Shown in pieces: positions 43,662 through 51,872 of a stretch of 64,000 nucleotides of DNA (its first letter is position 1; each line of letters begins with the position of its first letter). The stretch is from positions 1 to 64,000 of the forward strand of contig NZ_JAAFKG010000022.1 of the NCBI RefSeq assembly GCF_013299185.1. Reading direction: 5' to 3'. The position numbers and the translations under genes are program-made. The notes below the pieces were generated by a model that searched no databases, had not been told where the DNA came from, and saw nothing but the letters and a program-made list of their open reading frames with translations. Source of the stretch: Microcoleus sp. bin48.metabat.b7b8b9.023 (GTDB taxonomy: Bacteria > Cyanobacteriota > Cyanobacteriia > Cyanobacteriales > Microcoleaceae).

Positions 43662-43716
43662 TCGTTGTACTCCTAAACATCTCAAAACAGTCCACCTTAC
43701 GCTGTGCCAATCCCGC

Positions 43717-43893
43717 TTAAGGGCGATCGCTCTTAGATTCTTCCTTTTTTTGCTCTTGGCGATCTCTGACTGCTTTAGCTGCCACGTGGGATAGAAGGTT
43801 GGCAAGGGTTCTATCTTCTTCTTCAGCCCATTCGGACAAGGCTTGATGAACCTCTTCTGGCAATGTAACGGTGACTCGCATACGTGAAGGCAT
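43717..43893 (-). CDS. Ribbon-helix-helix protein, tandem copy 2
   Basis: 58 residues from ATG 43893 (in-frame ATGs at 43902 and 43935 are alternatives). RMRVTVTLPEEVHQALSEWA, EEEDRTLANLLSHVAAKAV, RDRQEQKKEESKSDR: same layout as copy 1 (43485-43661), down to the QEQKK tail, so a recent tandem duplication. Predicted DNA-binding. Confidence 0.8.
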   Translation of the reverse strand: MPSRMRVTVTLPEEVHQALSEWAEEEDRTLANLLSHVAAKAVRDRQEQKKEESKSDRP

Positions 43894-44038
43894 TGAAGGC
43901 ATTGGCTGACATAGATTTACTGCAACTGTCTTCAATTTTACACTCTCACGTCATTAGATAAATATTTGTGTCATTTGATGTTAAAAACATCGATTTATGC
44001 TATAAGTGAATATAGGGTTAAAACCCTAAAACGTCAGA

Positions 44039-44075
44039 AGCCAGCCCCTAAACTGTCCAAGGTTCCGGGCTGGCT
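44039..44075. repeat. Hairpin in the leader of the 83-residue gene
   Basis: AGCCAGCCC (44039-44047) and GGGCTGGCT (44067-44075), 19-nt loop, ending 18 bp before the ATG at 44094. A second short hairpin AGGGTT-AA-AACCCT lies upstream near 44013. Could be a leader structure; no riboswitch class recognised. Confidence 0.5.
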
Positions 44076-44093
44076 CTGGCTCCAAAAATATCA

Positions 44094-44345
44094 ATGGAGA
44101 TGAGTTCTATGTTGACATACAAAGACCGCTTGTGTTGTTGGGCGATCGCCCGTTTGTTACCCTCTGGGCAATGGATAATTGTTGCCCGCTGCCGCAGTCG
44201 CTCCGATGCAGAGGGGCATTTTCAGTTTTTGCGTCAAACTATACCCCACGTTAAGTTTGAGGTTGTGTTCGATTTAAAGGGGGAAAGCAATCGTTTGGAG
44301 GCATTGTGCGATCGGCTTTCCAATGTCCTCACTAGCGCGTTGTAG
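44094..44345 (+). CDS. Small cyanobacterial hypothetical protein
   Basis: 83 residues; ATG at 44094 (44109 possible). Contains CCWAIARLLPSGQWIIVARC and RSRSDAEGHFQFLRQTIPHV, then KFEVVFDL. The pattern of a short beta hairpin followed by SDAExHxxFLRQ resembles small cyanobacterial proteins of unknown function seen next to leader hairpins. No signal peptide. Function unknown. Confidence 0.6.
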   Translation: MEMSSMLTYKDRLCCWAIARLLPSGQWIIVARCRSRSDAEGHFQFLRQTIPHVKFEVVFDLKGESNRLEALCDRLSNVLTSAL

Positions 44346-44451
44346 ATTTTAATTTTCGCGACGGTTTATGTTTGGCGATCGCTCTTTTGGTGAATAAGGG
44401 CGATCGCTTATAACCTTGACAAATATTATACTTTATGATAAATCGTAAATT

Positions 44452-44802
44452 ATGACGATTCCCTCAGAAATTAACGCTCTCATTGAGCAATTAAATCAGC
44501 AGCTAAACCAGATTGAGCAGGAAGCAACAGAAGGATTAGTTTTGGCTAGAGCCATCATCCAGCGTTTTCCGAATAATGACGCACTAACTCAGATGTTAGC
44601 TTTTTTGAATAGCGCTAGATTTTATGCCGACAGCGAACGCAGCAGGATTCAAACTATTGTTGAAACTCTATCGCAATCAAATCAGACAACAGGCGAAGAA
44701 ATTCAGGAAGCAGGAGAAGACTTGTCAGCAAAGCTAGGTCGAATTTTGGAAACTAAGATGAGAGTTATCGGTGCAAAAAATCGTTTGGAGAATTTACAAT
44801 GA
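44452..44802 (+). CDS. Small helical protein, first gene of a two-gene operon
   Basis: 116 residues, fully helical and coiled-coil-like (IEQLNQQLNQIEQEATEGLV, LSQSNQTTGEEIQEAGEDL, KLGRILETKMRVIGAKNRLE). Not recognised. Its stop overlaps the start of the next gene by 4 bp (ATGA), giving a tightly coupled pair upstream of the second DUF262-HEPN operon; the pair could be a toxin-antitoxin-like module but nothing in the sequence proves it. Confidence 0.6.
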   Translation: MTIPSEINALIEQLNQQLNQIEQEATEGLVLARAIIQRFPNNDALTQMLAFLNSARFYADSERSRIQTIVETLSQSNQTTGEEIQEAGEDLSAKLGRILETKMRVIGAKNRLENLQ

Positions 44803-44969
44803 AACAAGCAGAAATGACCGAACAGCAAAAAGCTATCCTCGATGAAATTCGCGAACTTGCCATCATCGGCGAACAGCAAATTAAACAAGCTCTTGAGGAA
44901 TCAGCAACAATAGACGAAAAGTGGCGGCGGAAAGCAGATGCTAAACGCGCTGCGGCACAAAAGCTATAA
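44799..44969 (+). CDS. Very small helical protein, second gene of the operon
   Basis: 56 residues starting MKQAEMTEQQKAILDEIREL, continuing IGEQQIKQALEES and ending in a basic KWRRKADAKRAAAQKL. Short, charged, helical; overlaps the upstream gene by 4 bp. Not recognised; its size and basic C-terminus would allow a binding partner role for the 116-residue protein. Confidence 0.6.
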   Translation: MKQAEMTEQQKAILDEIRELAIIGEQQIKQALEESATIDEKWRRKADAKRAAAQKL

Positions 44970-45088
44970 GTTTGAGTAGATGTGAAGAGTTGCGATCGCT
45001 AATACAAGCGATCGCCTTTTGGGAGCACATCATCTCCGAATTATCGGAACAGCACTCAATGAACCCTGGGTTGTGGTAAAATGCTCGT

Positions 45089-45652
45089 ATGTACAGTGCT
45101 TCTTCGTTACTTAAAAATATGCGATCGCAACTAGAACAAATTACACTTCAAGACAGAAATGCCGCTGAAATGGAAATCCGCGACAAGCAGCAGCAAATTA
45201 ATTACGATACGAGAGAGTATCCACTCGAAATACTCGTTCAAAAATACATGGAAGGAATTAACGATGATACTAATAAATTGTTTATTCCCGACTACCAACG
45301 TGAACTTGTTTGGGATGACACCAGGCAATCAAAGTTTATCGAATCAGTAATTTGGGGGCTGCCAATACCTTATCTATTCGTTGTTGATATCGGTCATGAT
45401 GAAAATGATGAACCACGTTTAGAGATTGTAGACGGTGCACAACGCATTCTTACCATAACTAGATTTGTCAACAACGAATTAATCTTAAGTGGACTCAAAA
45501 AATTAGAGCAGTTAAATGGATTTAAGTTTGCTGATTTACTCCTACATCGCCAGAGAAACTTCAACCGAAAGACAGTTCGGGTAATCCAATTAACTAAGGC
45601 TGCAAATGAGGAAGTCAGAAGAGATTTATTTGAACGCATACAATCATTTTAA
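45089..45652 (+). CDS. Short DUF262 protein, probably C-terminally truncated
   Basis: 187 residues. DUF262 core: IPDYQRELVWDDTRQSKFIE, SVIWGLPIPYLFV, VDGAQRILTITRF (DGAQR in place of DGQQR), RRNFNRKTVRVIQLTK, RRDLFERI. Family members normally continue from FERINTGS into a C-terminal half; here the frame stops six codons later (FERIQSF), so either the gene was cut or it represents a minimal form. 113 bp upstream of a HEPN gene on the same strand, so the second DUF262-HEPN pair in the window. Confidence 0.8.
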   Translation: MYSASSLLKNMRSQLEQITLQDRNAAEMEIRDKQQQINYDTREYPLEILVQKYMEGINDDTNKLFIPDYQRELVWDDTRQSKFIESVIWGLPIPYLFVVDIGHDENDEPRLEIVDGAQRILTITRFVNNELILSGLKKLEQLNGFKFADLLLHRQRNFNRKTVRVIQLTKAANEEVRRDLFERIQSF

Positions 45653-45765
45653 TGGCGATATAAATACACTTTACAGACTGTATAAAATCTGATGCAACCT
45701 GTTTAACAAATAAATAAAATAGTTGCACGTGTTGAATCTTTGGGAAATTAACTGCTCTGTCATTC

Positions 45766-46458
45766 ATGAATACTGTATTTTTAGATTTTCATACACGCGC
45801 CCAAGAAGTGAATGATTACTTCCTTTTTATCGAGAGCTTGGACAAACAGACAACGAAGTTAGCTTTACTCGATACTACCGGCAAATACCAAATTCAAAGC
45901 ATCGATCTAGAGTTAGCGAAAACGCTCAAAGCAAATGGTTTTTTGTTACTGTATAACTTAATTGAATCCACTATGAGAAATGCGATCGAATCCATATTTG
46001 AGGAATTCAAAAATAAAGCAGTCACTTTTGACCAACTCAAACCCGAGATTAAACTGATTGTCCTCCAAAATCTTAAAAATCGTTCTCCTAAGAAAATTTA
46101 TTTAACAATTAACCAACTCTCTACTGATATCATCACAGCTACATTTGAACGTGAAGAACTGTTTTCAGGAAATGTGGATGCTAGATTAATTAAAGAAATA
46201 GCAGACAAATACGGCTTTTCATATAAAACAGACTTTGCTAAAACAAAAAACGGGCAAAATCTTGTTGTGATTAAAAGTAATAGAAATGACTTAGCGCACG
46301 GCATTAAGTCTTTTGAGGAAGTTGGGCGAGATAAGACAATTAAGCAACTATTAGAAATGAAGGAAGAAGTCGTAGGGTATTTGACGCAAATACTGGAAAA
46401 TATAAGAGATTATCTTGACAATCAAGAGTATTTGGACGTAAATACAAATAATCCTTAA
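45766..46458 (+). CDS. HEPN-domain protein (MAE_28990/MAE_18760-like), pair 2
   Basis: 230 residues. Matches the small MAE_28990-type HEPN family: FHTRAQEVNDYFLFIESL, FLLLYNLIESTMRNAIESIF, then IKSNRNDLAHGIKSFEEVGR with the R-x4-H motif R173...H178, and a long C-terminal helix. HEPN proteins of this kind are predicted RNases in conflict systems. It shares no obvious similarity with the 353-residue HEPN protein at 9690 beyond the motif. Upstream DUF262 is the likely partner. Confidence 0.85.
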   Translation: MNTVFLDFHTRAQEVNDYFLFIESLDKQTTKLALLDTTGKYQIQSIDLELAKTLKANGFLLLYNLIESTMRNAIESIFEEFKNKAVTFDQLKPEIKLIVLQNLKNRSPKKIYLTINQLSTDIITATFEREELFSGNVDARLIKEIADKYGFSYKTDFAKTKNGQNLVVIKSNRNDLAHGIKSFEEVGRDKTIKQLLEMKEEVVGYLTQILENIRDYLDNQEYLDVNTNNP

Positions 46459-46467
46459 TTTTAGGCT

Positions 46468-46629
46468 AAGAAACCGGGTTTCTAGAGTAATTTTGGTTGG
46501 GTGGCGACATATCTCATAAGAAACCAGGTTTCTGGGAATGATGGGAGGGGTAAGAAACCGGGTTTCTAGGGTAATTTTGGTTGGGTGGCGACATATCTCG
46601 GAAGAAACCCGGTTTCTAGGAATGATGCG
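46468..46629. repeat. 84-bp tandem repeat with AAACCGGGTTT palindromes, two units
   Basis: Units at 46468 and 46552; each has AGAAACCGGGTTTCTAG, GTAATTTTGGTTGGGTGGCG, ACATATCTC and a second palindrome AGAAACC(A/C)GGTTTCT. Lies between convergent genes (HEPN and 46634-47296), plausible bidirectional terminator. Confidence 0.9.
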
Positions 46630-46633
46630 AAGG

Positions 46634-47296
46634 CTACTTCCGCACCATCACTGACTTAATTACAGCATTGGTTTGATACTTGTTAGTCTCAAAAAATCCG
46701 CCTTTACCCGCGCCGTAAACCCCTGCAAATTGTTTCCCATCAGCCTTGGGAACAAACAAGAACTTTTTGCTGGGTTGGTTGGCAAAAACTACATTTTCTC
46801 TCGATTCATTATCCACATTATAAGATAAAGTAGTCTTGCCGTAAATTGCCTCTGCTTGTTTTAAGGTCATTCCTGGCCCGACGCCTTGAGCTGTTTTATA
46901 ATTGGGATTGTCTGTCATCAAAAGTTCGATCGCATCCGCATCTTTGAGCTTTGTACCCGCAGCGTAGATAATCCGATACTGCACTTTTCCCGATCGACTA
47001 ACCGTCACTGCATCAAAGTCTACCATAAAAGGAGACTCTACCTTAAACTGGGCGGTGGAACCTAGAGCCTGCTTGAGTTGTCCGAAAGTCATGCCGATTT
47101 TTGCTTCGCCAATTGTGCGATCGCCAATTGCTACACTTCCAGAGGAAGGTTTTACAGCAGCATTGGCTATTTCCCCTCGGGTATTTGCACCCGCGCGCGC
47201 CACAGCGACACCCGGATTTGATATTGCTCCCAGATAAGAGCCGATCGCCAATAAAACAGCTATCATCGATCCAGACAAAACTTTAAGATTCAACAT
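46634..47296 (-). CDS. Exported hypothetical protein
   Basis: 220 residues. N-terminal hydrophobic signal (LSGSMIAVLLAIGSYLGAIS) with likely cleavage near VAVARA. The mature part begins with IGDRTIGEAKIGMTFGQLKQ and later GVGPGMTLKQAEAIYGKTTL, two copies of a G-MT-xQ(L/A) motif seen in SmpA/BamE-like and related envelope domains. Start ATG 47296 has a good AGGAG at 47305-47309. Its start codon overlaps that of the divergent gene by two bases. Function unknown. Confidence 0.75.
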   Translation of the reverse strand: MLNLKVLSGSMIAVLLAIGSYLGAISNPGVAVARAGANTRGEIANAAVKPSSGSVAIGDRTIGEAKIGMTFGQLKQALGSTAQFKVESPFMVDFDAVTVSRSGKVQYRIIYAAGTKLKDADAIELLMTDNPNYKTAQGVGPGMTLKQAEAIYGKTTLSYNVDNESRENVVFANQPSKKFLFVPKADGKQFAGVYGAGKGGFFETNKYQTNAVIKSVMVRK

Positions 47297-47483
47297 GACT
47301 AATTCTCCTAGATTTCAAATGCGACTATCTACCCGCATCTTTTGGAGTATCCTGGGCATCACCTTGCTAGTTTGGATTCTCAGAGGTGTTGGCCTCTTGA
47401 CATTCATTCCCGGTGTTGTTATTTGGATACTGGTTTTACTTTCTTTTGTTGCAGGTATACTAAGCACTTTACTCCGCCGGTAA
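47295..47483 (+). CDS. Small two-helix membrane protein
   Basis: 62 residues: FWSILGITLLVWILRGVGLL and IPGVVIWILVLLSFVAGILS form two membrane segments. The ATG at 47295 overlaps the divergent start at 47294-47296 (shared CATG) and has no ribosome-binding site; the ATG at 47319 (54 residues) is an alternative. No family recognised. Confidence 0.6.
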   Translation: MTNSPRFQMRLSTRIFWSILGITLLVWILRGVGLLTFIPGVVIWILVLLSFVAGILSTLLRR

Positions 47484-47565
47484 TTTGGTATCCGGTAATT
47501 AATAATAGTCAGTTGGCAGTTGACAGTTGTTATTCAATGCCCAATTCTCAATGCCCAATGCCCAA

Positions 47566-48582
47566 TTATTTTAATTTCATTGCTTTTCCGATTGTCACAT
47601 TTAACTGAGCACCGATCAGCATCACCAAAGAACAAAGATAGAGCCACAATAGCAAAACAATAAAAGTGCCGATCGTCCCGTAAGTCCAACTATAATTACC
47701 CAAATTCAAAACGTAGAAGCGGAACAAAGCTGAAATCAGCGCCCACAAAACAGCCGCAAAAACAGCCCCCGAAAAAATCGGAATATCTCTTTGGTGTCGG
47801 CTCGGCCCGTAACGGTAAACAAAGGCAAAGGCAACTGAGATAATGCCTAAAGAACTAGGCCAGCGCCACAGCCGCCAAACAGCTAACAGTTGCGACTCCA
47901 AAGGGCAATTGTCTGTCGGTGCCAAGCAATTTTGAACATCTTTTAAATTGCAATTAGCGACCGACTCCAGCAGACAACTCTGGCGGGCAATAGCTTGTAC
48001 AATTAAGTCGCTGACAAATACTACGCCCGATGCTAGAATTAATAATATAATTGTACCGATACTCAGTGCTAGAGCAATCAGTTTTGCTTTCACAAATGGT
48101 CGAGTGCGATCGCTCGGAATTTCATGAATGCGATCGAGCGCAGCCATCGCCGCACTCATGACTCCAGAAAATGCCCACAGCGATGCGACAAAACTGAGTG
48201 AAAATAGTTGTTGGTTGCGATATAAAAGGATTTCTTTGAGGGAAGTGCGAATCAAATTTCGGACTTCATCGGGTATAACTTTGCCCAAAAGACCGGCAAT
48301 TTGATAAAGTGTTGATTGCAAAGGTTCAAACAGGGCGATCGCCGACAAGACAGCCAACAGCCCCGGAAACAGGGCCAGCATAGAATTGTAGGCCATTTCG
48401 GCAGATAGCCCCGGCAACCGCTGCTCTCCCGCTTTCACGCCGACTTCCTTGAGCGTGCTCCAAGTCAAACAGCGACAGAACAGCCAAAAATCACCAAATT
48501 TCCTTTTAACAGCTCTCAGCAGCCTCACAAGCACCCCAAACAAAGCTAAAATTAGGTAGCGCAGCCAGTAAAAAATGTTCAT
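47566..48582 (-). CDS. YihY/BrkB family inner-membrane protein
   Basis: 338 residues from ATG 48582 (the in-frame extension to 48648 is low-complexity). YihY hallmarks: LSAEMAYNSMLALFPGLLAV, LSFVASLWAFSGVMSAAMAA, YRYGPSR, YGTIGTFIVLLLWLYLCSL, LIGAQLN. About six membrane segments. Family once called ribonuclease BN but without RNase activity; probably a transporter or envelope protein. A cytoplasmic/periplasmic loop between segments 3 and 4 is rich in Cys (about 198-222). Confidence 0.92.
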   Translation of the reverse strand: MNIFYWLRYLILALFGVLVRLLRAVKRKFGDFWLFCRCLTWSTLKEVGVKAGEQRLPGLSAEMAYNSMLALFPGLLAVLSAIALFEPLQSTLYQIAGLLGKVIPDEVRNLIRTSLKEILLYRNQQLFSLSFVASLWAFSGVMSAAMAALDRIHEIPSDRTRPFVKAKLIALALSIGTIILLILASGVVFVSDLIVQAIARQSCLLESVANCNLKDVQNCLAPTDNCPLESQLLAVWRLWRWPSSLGIISVAFAFVYRYGPSRHQRDIPIFSGAVFAAVLWALISALFRFYVLNLGNYSWTYGTIGTFIVLLLWLYLCSLVMLIGAQLNVTIGKAMKLK

Positions 48583-48768
48583 AGCGCACAGGAAACGGGG
48601 AAACGGAAAATGGAAAATAAACTCAGGGGCGACAACTGGAAATGACAAATGTTAATTATATGACTTACAAGTCGATCGGCAATTTTTACACTATTTATCG
48701 AGCCAAGGTGGACAGGATCGCCCACAAATAATATCTCTGCTTCCAGGAATGAATTAATTAAGCTATTT

Positions 48769-48797
48769 CCCATTCCCCATTCCCCATTCCCCATTCC
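48769..48797. repeat. Heptamer repeat (CCCCATT)n
   Basis: Four copies of CCCCATT upstream of the 213-residue gene; an STRR. Confidence 0.9.
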
Positions 48798-48816
48798 CAA
48801 TTCTAAAATAAACAAT

Positions 48817-49458
48817 ATGTCTCAAGATATCAGACAGTGGTTAGATGAAATTAAGCGACTGCAACAGCAGTTAACAGAGGTTTCGCGCGATCGCGATGAC
48901 GCTGGTGAAAGTGCGGCTCAATGGCGCCAACTCTACAATACCGAAGCCGAGCAGCGACGGAATGATGCTAAGTTAACTCAGCAAACTATCGATGCTTTGG
49001 AAGCACAGATACAGGAATTTCAAACTTTCTCCCCGATTGCGCCCGAAGGTGACGAAGCTGGAGTTGCACGCCAGAATGAGGTTGAACAACTGCATACAGT
49101 TGGGGAACTTAAAACTAAGTTAGCAGAAGTTCTCGAAGAGCGCGATCGGGCGATCGAACAAATTAAACAACTCACTCAAGCCCTCAAACAAGAAGAAGCC
49201 CGTCACGCCGAAACTAGCAAAAATTTAACCACCGCCCTCGGAGACGCCATTGACTTGCTGGCTAAAGCACAAACTGTTCCTACTACAAAAATGGAACCAT
49301 CACCAGCCTATTCTCTAGAAATAGTCCCTACTCGTACCGCAAATCCGGGCGAAACTGCGATCGAAATCCGCCAAAATCCCGCGCAAACCGGCCGAAATCC
49401 CGCTCAGCTTCCACCTTCTAAAAACCAGTTACTCGATTTACCGCCGTTTGGGAATTAG
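48817..49458 (+). CDS. Coiled-coil hypothetical protein
   Basis: 213 residues, start ATG 48817. N-terminal ~140 residues are a charged coiled coil (WLDEIKRLQQQLTEVSRDRD, LEAQIQEFQ, ELKTKLAEVLEERDRAIEQI); the C-terminal 60 residues are Pro/Asn-rich and disordered. Conserved-looking cyanobacterial protein without known role. It is divergent from the YihY gene with a 230-bp gap holding the STRR. Confidence 0.65.
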   Translation: MSQDIRQWLDEIKRLQQQLTEVSRDRDDAGESAAQWRQLYNTEAEQRRNDAKLTQQTIDALEAQIQEFQTFSPIAPEGDEAGVARQNEVEQLHTVGELKTKLAEVLEERDRAIEQIKQLTQALKQEEARHAETSKNLTTALGDAIDLLAKAQTVPTTKMEPSPAYSLEIVPTRTANPGETAIEIRQNPAQTGRNPAQLPPSKNQLLDLPPFGN

Positions 49459-49499
49459 TCATTAGTTATTAGTCATTAGTCATACCAAATCCGGTTGTA

Positions 49500-49697
49500 T
49501 CATCCGTCTGTGGTGGTTAAGTCTAAACCATCTAATTGCCATTCTAGCCTGCTGAGAAATAATCCGGCGGTAAAATCTGTATGGCGATCGGCGTCGATGA
49601 TATTGCCGTTATGGGATGCGATAAAATTGGCAAGTAAGGCGACGAGCCCTTTGCGATCGGGACAGGCGATTAACAGGGTTGCGGTAGGGCTAGTCAT
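49500..49697 (-). pseudogene. Remnant of purU (formyltetrahydrofolate deformylase N-terminus)
   Basis: 65 codons. SPTATLLIACPDRKGLVALL, ANFIASHNGNIIDADRHTD, FTAGLFLSRLEWQLDG is the N-terminal ACT domain of PurU; after about residue 57 similarity stops (LDLTTTDG, stop). The catalytic formyltransferase-like domain (~220 residues) is missing and the break abuts ATTAGTCATTAGT-type repeats, so this is a truncated copy. Confidence 0.75.
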
Positions 49698-49755
49698 GGT
49701 AGAATGGCAAAGTGTCTCGGTATGGCTAGTTGGAAATGATGCCCGATCGCACTTG

Positions 49756-51270
49756 TTACTTTTTCAGCCTACGCTGTCCTAACCAAATTAGTGTAGCAGT
49801 GAATAACCCAGCGGCGAGTGCGGCACTCAAGCTAAAGGTAATCTTAATGGCAAAAGGCAACCAAGCGCATGGAATATCTACAGTAGAAAGTGCTGAATTG
49901 AGATAAGGATTTAAGAAGTTGTCTTTTTCATCAGTCGGTATTTCGATTGAGGCGACGATGGAACCCACTGCTAGTCCAGCACCAATAATACCAACAGTGT
50001 TTTGGAAAGTGCGATCGCGCTCAGCTTGTTCTATCTCTGTAATTGCTCGACTTGAGTTGATTAAGTCTTGCAGTAATTGTAAGCCTGGACTGAGATTTGC
50101 ATAGTCTTTTTGCACTTGTAACTGGTATTTTTCCTCTACATCTTCGCTGAATTTTTCCAGGAATTTTAGATCGCAGGGGTGTTGCCAGTTCGCGATTTGA
50201 GATAACAGAGGTGTAGGATTAGTCGAGGTAGGGTTTGAGGTGGCTGTGGCAGATTGGAACCAGGATAGAATGGGGAGGATTTGAGCGATCGGGTTTTGTC
50301 CGTTTTGGGTTTGGATTTGATTTAGGCGATCGCTAATAGTACCGATCCGTCTAGTATAATTGATGGCATTAATTTCAATAGTGCGAATTTGAGCATCTAG
50401 ATAATTTAACTTTATGGTATACTTAGGTAATATATTTTGGGCATCAACAACGGTTGTGCGGAGTTGTTTGAGATTTTGACTGAAAATATTTCCTACGAGT
50501 TGGTTAATGACTGTGAAATCTTTTTTTAGGTGTTGTTTCAGATAGCGACTTTGAGCGTAAGCCCATAAAACTTTATGGCGATAGCAAAATAAGGGCAACA
50601 GTTCAGTGTTAAAATCTTCCCAAACTTTTTTGGCAGCATCACTACTAGGCATTAAGGCAATGATGAGATGGATATTCTCTTGTAGTTGTTGAATAGTGAG
50701 TGGTGTAGAATCCTGCATCAGCAGTTGATACCGCGAAAGTTCAAATATACTCCCTCCCAGAAAAGACCCTTTACCTGGTAAATCTCGTTCCCATTTCAAG
50801 CCAATATTTAAGGATTGACAGCATTTTTTAGCAACTTCTTCTGGACTAATGTTTTGGTTCTCCATCTCAGTCACAATCAGCCAGGTTTGCCCGATATTTG
50901 GGTACTGATTATTTAGCTTTTCCTTGATTTTAGCTTGAAATTTGGCAAGACAAGTGACTGGGTGAGGAGTCCTATCTTCCTTAAAAGAACAACCCAAAAG
51001 TAATCCATAGGTATCGTTCAAACGGACAGGGTAATAACAGCCTTCAAATGGTTTGTCGCTGTCAGTAAAACCCTCAAATCTATTTGTCAGTAGTTCCAGA
51101 TATTCCGATTCAAAAACAGAATCTCCGTTAAACAGGGATGATCGAATATTTGTCGGGAATTTAGCCGCAAAATTTTCCCGATTCGTTGTTAAGGATTGAG
51201 AATCTTCGCCCAATCCTTCCCCCAGGTCATAAAGAAACAGAAATAAGTTAGGATAGACGAGGTTTATCAT
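49756..51270 (-). CDS. Membrane protein of the caspase conflict locus (CATRA-like?)
   Basis: 504 residues. The N-terminal region (NLFLFLYDLGEGLGEDSQSL) and a globular part to about 200 lead into a long helical region (about 210-420) and two C-terminal membrane segments (TVGIIGAGLAVGSIVASIEI, 425-444; IKITFSLSAALAAGLFTATL, about 475-495). It overlaps the upstream small gene by 4 bp and is divergent from the caspase-STAND-WD40 gene. The layout (large protein with N-terminal domain and C-terminal membrane hairpin, small partner, caspase) recalls CATRA conflict systems; a membrane-disrupting effector is plausible but unproven. Confidence 0.6.
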   Translation of the reverse strand: MINLVYPNLFLFLYDLGEGLGEDSQSLTTNRENFAAKFPTNIRSSLFNGDSVFESEYLELLTNRFEGFTDSDKPFEGCYYPVRLNDTYGLLLGCSFKEDRTPHPVTCLAKFQAKIKEKLNNQYPNIGQTWLIVTEMENQNISPEEVAKKCCQSLNIGLKWERDLPGKGSFLGGSIFELSRYQLLMQDSTPLTIQQLQENIHLIIALMPSSDAAKKVWEDFNTELLPLFCYRHKVLWAYAQSRYLKQHLKKDFTVINQLVGNIFSQNLKQLRTTVVDAQNILPKYTIKLNYLDAQIRTIEINAINYTRRIGTISDRLNQIQTQNGQNPIAQILPILSWFQSATATSNPTSTNPTPLLSQIANWQHPCDLKFLEKFSEDVEEKYQLQVQKDYANLSPGLQLLQDLINSSRAITEIEQAERDRTFQNTVGIIGAGLAVGSIVASIEIPTDEKDNFLNPYLNSALSTVDIPCAWLPFAIKITFSLSAALAAGLFTATLIWLGQRRLKK

Positions 51271-51728
51271 TTATTGAAAGTTGTTTTAAAGAAATCTTTG
51301 AGTTTGTCCAAAGGCAATTTTTTGCTGGTTTCTACTGGGTTTAAAGTTTTCAGAACTTCGGTACTCATGTTGAGAATTTCCTGACTTTGAGAGTTTTGAA
51401 CTGGCTTAGGTTTACCAGCACGTTTTTCCAGTTTATTTTCAACTTTTAGTACCTGTTCTAGTTCAGCTTCAGTGGGTAGTAGTCCAGAGGGTATCTTACC
51501 ATCTACGGCTTCTAGCAAAGCTATAGCAACTTGATATTGCTGATTTAAGGAATCATTCGCCACAACCACCTTTATCAATCCTTTTTCGATGAGATCCCAA
51601 GCTTGATTAGCATCTAACTGTTTACCCACCTTATTTAGGGCAGCTTGTTCAGTCTCACTCAGGGGTTCATCTAAGTTGCTCAGAGCTAGCAGCAACGCTA
51701 GTAAAGTGGTGTCAATGGATGGAGTCAT
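51267..51728 (-). CDS. Small partner protein of the conflict locus (CATASP-like?)
   Basis: 153 residues, first gene of a two-gene operon; its stop overlaps the 504-residue gene start by 4 bp. Helical N-terminus (IDTTLLALLLALSNLDEPLS, ETEQAALNKVGKQLDANQAW) and region LLEAVDGKIPSGLLPTEAEL, then a basic/disordered linker with KRAGKPKP and a C-terminal helix. Not recognised with certainty; position and size match the CATRA-associated small protein (CATASP) of caspase conflict systems as I recall them. Confidence 0.5.
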   Translation of the reverse strand: MTPSIDTTLLALLLALSNLDEPLSETEQAALNKVGKQLDANQAWDLIEKGLIKVVVANDSLNQQYQVAIALLEAVDGKIPSGLLPTEAELEQVLKVENKLEKRAGKPKPVQNSQSQEILNMSTEVLKTLNPVETSKKLPLDKLKDFFKTTFNK

Positions 51729-51872
51729 AAAAATATTTTGTGGATATTACCAGTATATACAGCAACTCACAATCACTGTAATGTAGTCTTCAGCAAAAAA
51801 AACATTAAATCCGGCAGAAAGTAATTTGCTTGTGTATAGTCAGAAAAGACACTACTGCATGAGTGGGCGAAC

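Noticed and set aside
44000-44093. Riboswitch in the leader of the 83-residue gene
   Set aside because: Two hairpins are present but no conserved core of a known riboswitch class could be matched by eye.
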